Part shown: positions 57,291 through 64,000 of the stretch, piece after piece
Layout: every line of letters begins with the position of its first letter
Numbering within the stretch: position 1 is the first letter of the stretch
From: Stenocarpella maydis
Lineage: Eukaryota > Ascomycota > Sordariomycetes > Diaporthales > Diaporthaceae
DNA length: 64,000 nucleotides
Reading direction: 5' to 3'
Assembly: GCA_002270565.1 (NCBI GenBank)
Contig: NQMI01000019.1
Location: 434,001-498,000, forward strand
Translations under genes and position numbers: made by a program
Notes under the pieces: model-generated
Databases searched by the model: none
Seen by the model: the letters and a program-made list of their open reading frames with translations, nothing else
Told to the model about the DNA's origin: nothing

Positions 57291-58456
57291 TGTAGATAGT
57301 AGAAATGAGGATAATGGTGTGTTTCGCGAAGGAAAGCTCTTGTGAAATGGGAAATGCGAGGGAGCGATCAGAGGAGAATGGAATAGAGCAGGATTTGAGT
57401 CCTCCCAGACAAAGTTATTATATTATACGGATCAGACTTCGAAGCCCCAGTCACAGAAAGACGTGACAGGACCGGAATTCGCGAGGCATGTGTTTGTCAC
57501 TTCCACATTCCATATTTTGATTCTTGTGGAAGTCCACCATCCATCCACGTACGAATGTGCCGCCAGTTGTCATACGGCGTCGGGCGACACCCGTCTTAGT
57601 ATCACTCGTTGCCCTTAACGATGGAAGAGCAGGCCCTTCCATTACTCTGCCAATATCTCCATATACAGACAGTTGACCTGTGCGGCGTCTCCCAGCCTAG
57701 ATGGGGCCCAAGAAAAAGCCAGATACTGTCTGACGGAACTGGGCATTGCAGCCAACTCTGGAAATTGCTCCTGTGTGCTGGCTCCAATACCAATCAAATA
57801 GAGGTTCCCTCGATGAGACAATGGGGGAAGGAGGTAATCAACATCAAGCTGTTGGGTATTAGCCAGGATACCACATGTGACGCAGTCCGAGTCACCCGTG
57901 TTCATATGTGTCCACCCTGCGTTGATCATGTGGTTTCTGCACAATGACGAGGACTATACAGGAGTACCGAGGTGAGTAGCTGACAATTACACCGCATGCA
58001 AATTAAAGAATTCAATGTGATTATATCACAAAATCACCATTCTGGAGAATCTAGATAATAGAGCCTCGCAAGGGTTCGTCTTTGCTGTGACGAGTTGTGC
58101 TGGGCAGGGCAGACAGTGGACATTGAAGTGAACTTTAGAAGACTCCAAGAGTCCTATGCCTTGTGGGCAGCAGAATTTGGCGTTCAATTGCAATTATTTA
58201 AAATAATACTACACTGGAGAACTATTATGATGAGGCGCGAAGAGGATTTATGAAAAATCTGTTTACTGCCTAGGTACTGAGTATTAATTGATGGTTCGAA
58301 GAATAAGGTCCAGCTGGTGGACGCGACGGGGGCCCCTGACTGCGACACAAAGGTACAAGCTTCAAGTACCGTTCTGACCCCAGGTCTGGACTACTTAATG
58401 CGCCACAGTCAAATCGTGCACGGAGCACCTTGTGACCCGACCAACGACAAGCCACA
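57291..58456. other. intergenic between divergent genes
   Basis: No gene supported. The last 200 bases are the GTPase promoter side. Confidence 0.5.
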
Positions 58457-60170
58457 ATGGACGCCAATTGCCTGGAGTTCCCAACGCTGGTGGAGGGCAT
58501 CAACCCTCTCACCAGCCGACTGCACCAGGACGACGAGGAGCAGCAGCAGCAGCAGCAACAACAACCACCGTTGCCCTCGTCGCCGTCGGCGTCTCCGTTC
58601 CTGTCGCCGTCCCCGTCCCCTACTCTCGTCCCATCCGTCGCCTCCTCGGAGGGAATATTCCCCTTCGAGATGGACGCGCCCTCTCCCCAGCGCGCTCCCA
58701 TCACCATGAGCTCTGCCCCTGCTCCCGCCGCCGCCGCGGGCTCCGCGCTGTCTCCGCCGTCGGAGCAGCTCAAGAAGGCCAAGAAGAGAAAGGTCTTGCT
58801 CATGGGCAAGAGCGGCTCTGGAAAGAGCAGCATGAGAAGTATCATCTTCTCAAACTTTCTTGCCGTTGACACCCGGCGCCTGTAAGTACTTCTCACTCCA
58901 AATCTCACCCTTCCACCGTTTTTCCTCTTCATCTTCCTTCTTTCCTCACCCCTCCGCCGTGCTATTGCCTTTTTTGAACTCTGCGTCCCTTCGTCACCAC
59001 GCGGGATTGTTTTGTTTCTGATGAGATCCAATGTTTGTTTCGCGTGTCGCGCCCCTCGTTGCTGTCGAGCCTCACAGCCTTGGGCCCCTCACTTGCGATG
59101 AAGTCACTGCTGACCAAAACTGCTCATACAGCGGCGCAACCATCGACGTCGATCTGTCGCACGTCAAGTTCCTCGGCAACCTGACCCTGAACCTATGGGA
59201 CTGCGGAGGCCAGGAGGCCTTCATGGAGAACTACATCAACCAGCAGCGAGCACACGTCTTCAGCCACGTCGGCGTGCTCATCTACGTCTTTGACATCGAG
59301 AGCCGCGATGTCGATCGTGACCTCGCCACTTACGTCTCAATCGTTTCGGCCCTCGCCCAGTACTCCCCGGCCGCAAAGGTCTTCGTCCTGGTCCACAAGA
59401 TGGACCTCATCATGCCGAACATGAAGGAGTCAGTCTTCAACGAGCGCGTCCGTCTCGTCCGCAACAAGACCTCCGAGGCCCTGCAGAACATCGCCGGCCT
59501 GGTTGGTCCCGCCAGAGTCGACATCCAGCCCTTCGCAACTTCCATCTGGGACCAGTCTCTGTACAAGGCTTGGTCTTCCATCATCCACGACCTCATTCCC
59601 AACCTCGCCCTCATCGAGCAGGAGCTGGGCGCACTCGGTCGTGCCATCGAGGCTGAGGAGATCTTCCTGTACGAGCGCACCTCCTTCCTCGTCGTCTCGA
59701 CCTGGAAGTCCGAGGAGGGCCTGCGAAACCCGCACAGAGATCGGGAGGAGAAGCTCTCCAACTTCATGAAGACGTTCAAGAACCGACTCGCAATGTGGAC
59801 AGGCACCTCCCGCAATTCAGACCAGTTCAAGGAGTTTGAGGTCAAGCTCGGTGTCCTCTTCAGCTTCGTCATCATGACCTTCACGACCAACACATACATC
59901 CAGCTGGTCCTCCCCCCTGGTGATGCACGCTTCAACGCCGCGAAGCTCAACACGCGCATCGCGGCGTCGCACTTCGAGCGCCTTGACGCGCCGCCGGCCA
60001 AGGATGCTAAGGGCTCCAGTACCGGTTCTGCTAAGGGCAGCGACTCTAAGGGACTCTCTGCGGCTATGAGCGGACTGGAAATCAGCGGCGATGAGCAGGG
60101 GCACGCTCAGGACGACGACCGCGACTTCGGCGCACAATCTGGTGGCCCATCCACCGCGCCTGCCGCCTGA
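58457..60170 (+). CDS. GTR1: Rag-type GTPase Gtr1/RagA
   Basis: Two exons, 58457-58881 and 59132-60170, giving 487 aa. Gtr1/RagA forms a heterodimer with Gtr2/RagC on the vacuole and activates TORC1 when amino acids are present. G1 is GKSGSGKSS at 117-125; switch I ends RRLGATIDVD, restored across the intron; G3 is [11 protein letters not shown]4 is HKMD. The Rag C-terminal domain follows ([26 protein letters not shown]). The order matches Gtr1/RagA rather than Gtr2/RagC. The 110 residues before the P-loop (poly-Gln, then Pro/Ser-rich) are unusual; Met84 (58706) in good context would give 404 aa, nearer the usual size, so the true start is open. Confidence 0.92.
58541..58564 (+). repeat. CAG/CAA repeat in the Gtr1 N-terminal extension
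   Basis: Five CAG followed by three CAA codons, giving poly-Gln upstream of the GTPase domain, if this part is translated. Confidence 0.9.
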
Positions 60171-60512
60171 GCACATAGCTCGACCGCGTCGTCCCACCAC
60201 CCTCCTCTACGGTCTCTACGACTGCGAGTTCTGAACATCACCATCACCCACGAACCCTTCCTGTTACGGCGCAACGATCTCGAATGACCGCACTAGATCG
60301 GATCGGATCTTTTCTTATTGCATGGCGTGGGCATTTCTCGGTTGGCCGGAATTCTACGATACCCCGATTCTCGTTTTTCAGCTCTGCATCACCTCGAAAG
60401 CCCCAGCCCACCCCCCAAACACGGCTTTCGGAGGAAAGATAGAGAGAGCATGTACTGGTACTATTGGTTTTAAGAGCTCCAATCTGAGCCTCTCACACTG
60501 CACAGGGGCGGG

Positions 60513-60543
<31 letters not shown>

Positions 60544-61370
60544 ATAGCAGGATCTCTGGATCCTTCTCACTAAGGTCTAACGAATCAAATTGTCTGTTTG
60601 TCTTCCGTTCTTGTGCTTCCTCCCGCTGAGCAAGTTTGATGTCCCACATGTGTTTCTCTGCGTGAATACAATGCCGTTTCGTGCTGCTGAGCTCGCTGGA
60701 CCCTGTCGGCTGGCTGAAATTGGACGGCCAGACAAAGCTGCCAGCCTAGTGGGCCCAGTTTCTCAGACGCACCACTCACTCCCACAACTAATCTCATTAA
60801 CACTCGCACCTACAACACCCACGACTCCAATGGTGAGTAATGTACTTTTGTATCCTCCGTCCCCGCGAGTGCGAATATCCTATTTGAAATAGAAATCTGA
60901 TTAGTCGTGACACTGACATGCGTGTGTGGTCGAGTACGGAACAGCTTGCCGTAGGACAACTCGACGGACAATGCGGTAATGGTATCACTGCTTCCTCAGT
61001 GGGGCCGTTGTGCACATCGATGATGATACAGCCGGGCTTTGACCGGCTCCTGACGTGACGGACGCTCCAGAGACTTTGTGAATGGGGAACAGCTTATCCT
61101 CATGGAAGTGGAATGAGGCACGACAAGGCGTCAGTCACTCTGCGAGTGTCATTTCAAAGCACTAATCGGGAGAGCGGCCAGGTTATCAATCATGGATCTA
61201 GGAGCGAGAGAATGCGCTCGAGGCAATTCCAAGGCAGCATTTCTCTCCCGAGTTCTCAGTGTCTATTAGACGGTCTATGGAACTGTACCGATGTTTCGCG
61301 CCATAACGCCGACCTTGCTTGTCATGCTGGTTTTTGTCTCGTTCCAATCCCTGCCGTGGGCCATCAGCAC
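60171..61370. other. intergenic between convergent genes
   Basis: 3' flanks of the GTPase and Shp1 genes. It contains a GGCA microsatellite; no gene supported. Confidence 0.55.
60511..60542 (+). repeat. (GGCA)8 microsatellite
   Basis: Eight perfect tandem tetranucleotides in the 3' flank of the GTPase gene. Confidence 0.97.
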
Positions 61371-62771
61371 TTAGGCCCACTTGACTACGGCAATGCCACC
61401 TCGCTTGAAAGCTTCGACATCCTCCAACTTCTGGCTGTGGTCTGTGTAGTCCTTGCTCGGGAAGGTTGACTGGACAATGAAGGCACGATTGCGAGTCTCG
61501 GCCGATGCATTTCGGGCGAATTGGTAGAGATCTCCAATGGTGTGGGTCAGATTGAAGCGTGCGGGCAACCTCGAGCCGTCGGGCATTTGAAAGCGGATCG
61601 CAAGGGCGGGCTGGCTGGGGTTGACATCTGTGGTATGGGTTGGGGCAGCAGCAGGCGCACTACTCGCCGCAGGAGCAGCGGCCGCCTGCGTGGAGACTGG
61701 TGCCGCATTGCCGTCACCAGGGACTGGGCTTCCCAGCCGGCGTCCCTGTCCTCCGAAAGGCTTGTAGATGCGCGGGAGCTGGTGCCAGTCCTCCTCGTGC
61801 TGCTGGAGGCGGACATCACAGCGCTGACCATGCTCCACCTCCATCAAGTGAAGGGGCGCCCGGCCCGTGCGGATCATCTGCAGGTCCATGGCGTGCTCGG
61901 GGTCGTCGTAGCGGCGCAGAGGTCCGTCCTCAACAGAGAAGCCGTCACGCCATAGGTGTAGGGTGCGGGTCACGACGGGCAGCTCCTCACTTCCGCGGGG
62001 ATGAGCGCGGGAGCCTGAGGGGTCGGGGATCGTTCGAGACTCGGTTCCCTCGCCGCCAACCGTGGTACCGGCACCTCGGAAGTTGGACGACCGAGAGGGG
62101 CCGGGGGCATCTTCCTCACTCGGGGGACGCTTCGCGTTCCTGTGCGACTGGAGTTAGTGCCTAAAGGAGGCAACCAAGGGTCGTCGCAATGAAGAAGTGC
62201 ATTACGTACGCCTTTGCCTTTGCAAGAATGTCCTTGATGACGTTCTGGGGGTCTGCGGGGTTTCGGCCAGGGTCTTGAACAGCAAGTCCCGACTTCTCAC
62301 CACCGGCGAACAGGTCTCTAGGGCCCCTGCGATCAGCGGGGTCGTCCTCCTCGTCGTCATCGTCTTCATCATCGTGATCGTGACCGCCTCCACCTCCGAG
62401 CGAACTCAGAGTTGCCAGACCCTTCTTCTTGGCGGGCTTCTTCGAGGCAGAACTGGAAGAGGGGAGGGCAGATTGAGGGGCGGGCCGGCCATCGAGAGTT
62501 CTAGGACCGTTGTATTCAGGCTCCGGGGCGGGCTGGGAAGAAGGCCCAGCACCACCAGCAGCGTCATCCTCATCGTCGGCGAAGAAGGAACCGACAGCAG
62601 CAGAAATGTCCCAGCTACTGGACTCGAGGTATTGCGCAGCCTATTGGGAGTTGTAGTGTCAGTTTCCATGCCGTGGCCCACCTAAGCAAACACCTATTCA
62701 GGACATACCCGGTCGGCACCGGCGCCGGTGAGCTCGCAGAACTGCATGACGAGTTCGTCATGATCTGCCAT
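61371..62771 (-). CDS. SHP1: UBX domain protein Shp1/p47, Cdc48 cofactor
   Basis: Three exons: 62771-62709, 62640-62210 and 62139-61371, giving 420 aa. Shp1/p47 recruits the Cdc48/p97 ATPase to ubiquitin-linked membrane fusion and degradation. A UBA-like domain spans about 1-45 (MADHDELVMQFCELTGAGAD then AAQYLESSSWDISAAVGSFF, joined over intron 1). An acidic region with HDHDDEDDDEEDD follows. SEP domain about 222-290 (TRTLHLWRDGFSVEDGPLRR, APLHLMEVEHGQRCDVRL). UBX domain about 340-418 (IRFQMPDGSRL, HTIGDLYQFARN, IVQSTFPSKDYTD). Two SHP-like Cdc48-binding boxes are visible, FRGAGTTV and FGGQGRRLGS. Both introns restore frame and conserved sequence. Confidence 0.94.
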
Positions 62772-63608
62772 GGTTGCTGTGTCGGGAACGGGTTTGTTGA
62801 TTTCTGTGGCCTGTCAAGGCTCGGTGGGGGTGACTGTGTTGGGAGTCTAAGAGCTCGTCAAAGTTGTGGCAAAGGATGGGAAAGAGGTTGCCGACTTACC
62901 AGGCAGCTGGAAGCAGTCAGTGTGGTGTATCGAGGGCGGCGGACCACCCCGCGATTGACCCCGACTCTCCAAGACGTCAAGACTGCAACTGGCAGGGCGC
63001 CCCACTATGACGAAGCTTCGAGCCTGCCTAGCCGTCAGTGGCTTCTACCCACAATAGTACCCCAGGCGGGCTTGACAGGCTACCGTGTAATGAAATGGGA
63101 TGGAGGCTCACAAGGACGGTCAATTAAGTATGGTAACAGTTGCAAGTAGCCGCCTGAAATGCTCTCTAAGAGCCACGCAACAGCCAAGTCATATAGTGTG
63201 AGAATATTTCTTGATATCGAATATTTATATACTAAGAGAATATTCAGTCCCAGCTCACCACCCCTACTGGCAGGCAGCCAGCAGCCCCAGAGAACGGCAG
63301 GTTACATGGCCCGGGAGCTGGGGCCAGGTCCCCATCAGAGCTCACCTCTCCCGCCCAAGCAGGGCGCCTAGTGTAGGTGCCGGCCGGCTACGCCATTCCA
63401 AGGTCGCTCGGCCAGCTTGAGTGCATGGAAGCACCGCCAGATATCGACGACACCGCTCGCGCTCTTGCATCTCAAGACCAAAACCAACACTGCCCACATC
63501 TCATATCACAACCTGCTGCAGCCATCCCACCGTCAGCATCACTCGCTGAAGCATCGCCGAACCGGACAGTCCTGCCCACGCTCGCTTGCCTTGGAAACCC
63601 CGCTCGCA
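62772..63608. other. intergenic between divergent housekeeping genes
   Basis: Shared upstream region of SHP1 (minus) and MIM1 (plus). No gene supported. Confidence 0.55.
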
Positions 63609-64000
63609 ATGGCGTCAGAAGAAGCCTCAAACCCGATGGCCGAGTCCGGCGTCACCATCCGCTCCGACAGCGAGCAGTACTCAGCAGGCGAGGACATCTC
63701 CACGTCGCCACCCTCCTCCAGCTCCCCCGCGCTGGTCCTCTACCAGCCGCCCACCCTGTTTGGCATCATACGCGGCGCCGCCATCAACCTGGTCCTGCCC
63801 TTCATCAACGGCATGATGCTCGGGTTTGGCGAGCTGTTTGCACACGAGGCGGCTTTCAGGTTAGGATGGAGCGGCACAAGGGTATGTAGATGTGCACCTC
63901 AAGCCCTCCCGTGTGCTCTGACCATGCAGCAGCTAACCGGATGCTTCTTACCCAGGTCTTCCCATTGTCGAGGCGGCAACAGCACCCCGCCGGTCCAGGC
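63609..64000 (+). CDS. MIM1: mitochondrial import protein Mim1/Tom13 (partial, cut by window end)
   Basis: Exon 1 is 63609-63881 and exon 2 begins at 63956 and runs off the window. Mim1 inserts alpha-helical proteins, including TOM subunits, into the mitochondrial outer membrane. The polar Ser-rich N-terminus is followed by the conserved core ALVLYQPPTLFGIIRGAAIN then LVLPFINGMMLGFGELFAHE and AAFRLGWSGTR, joining VFPLSRR after the intron. The single membrane helix with its Gly-rich face (INLVLPFINGMMLGFG) is the family hallmark. The 74-nt intron contains no in-frame stop, so the frame stays open to the window edge. The branch site CTAAC lies 19 bases before the acceptor. Confidence 0.9.
   Translation, partial: MASEEASNPMAESGVTIRSDSEQYSAGEDISTSPPSSSSPALVLYQPPTLFGIIRGAAINLVLPFINGMMLGFGELFAHEAAFRLGWSGTRVCRCAPQALPCALTMQQLTGCFLPRSSHCRGGNSTPPVQ

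Noticed and set aside
1..64000. CRISPR arrays, operons, bacterial-type ribosome binding sites, or a biosynthetic core enzyme (PKS, NRPS, terpene cyclase)
   Set aside because: None seen; the sequence is fungal nuclear DNA with mostly single, unrelated genes.

Overview
This window is nuclear DNA from a filamentous ascomycete (Pezizomycotina, most likely a Sordariomycete). The evidence is short GT-AG introns of about 50-160 nt with CTAAC/CTGAC branch sites, CCCTAA telomeric repeats, AT-rich transposon relics with the C-to-T/G-to-A decay typical of repeat-induced point mutation (RIP), and fungal-only families (GPI protein, DUF5672, MIM1, Cps1-like glycosyltransferase). I could not identify the species.

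Layout. 1-4268: a PRP3 splicing-factor gene followed by gene-free sequence, ending at a 6-N gap. 4275-4460: 31 CCCTAA units oriented as the left end of a chromosome, so the window probably joins two contigs at this point. 4461-13204: a subtelomere-like block made of a RIP-decayed Ty3/gypsy polymerase that touches the telomere array, a dead Fot1/pogo-like element with TIRs and TA duplication, an apparently intact six-exon amidase, and a dead Mutator-like element with perfect 48-bp TIRs. 13651-28057: an FAD monooxygenase, a 779-aa coiled-coil protein, an unknown acidic/His-rich protein, a Tvp38/TMEM64 membrane protein and a DUF5672 type II membrane protein. 29957-33000: a methyltransferase fragment, a tRNA-Pro gene and a GPI-anchored protein. 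35475-45417: phosphoinositide phospholipase C, an SLC1-type dicarboxylate/amino-acid transporter, a short-chain dehydrogenase and a family-2 glycosyltransferase. 46092-57290: a broken methyltransferase, a single-pass Ser/Thr-rich membrane protein, a secreted GH92 mannosidase, an alpha/beta hydrolase and an AA11-like LPMO candidate. 58457-64000: housekeeping genes, namely a Gtr1/RagA GTPase, the Shp1/p47 Cdc48 cofactor, and MIM1/Tom13 cut by the window end.

There is no operon-like logic. Genes are mostly monocistronic and unrelated, with housekeeping genes at both ends and secreted, transport and modifying enzymes between. I see no PKS/NRPS/terpene core enzyme.

The most striking observation is the tRNA-Pro(AGG) gene at 30775-30919 (minus). 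Besides a 17-nt canonical tRNA intron after position 37, its variable loop is interrupted by 56 nt that begin GTAAGC, contain CTAAC and end TAG. These are the hallmarks of a spliceosomal intron, and removing the 56 nt restores a perfect 72-nt cloverleaf. I know of no nuclear tRNA described with such an insertion.

Exon boundaries were inferred by eye from splice signals, reading frame and family conservation; none has transcript support here.
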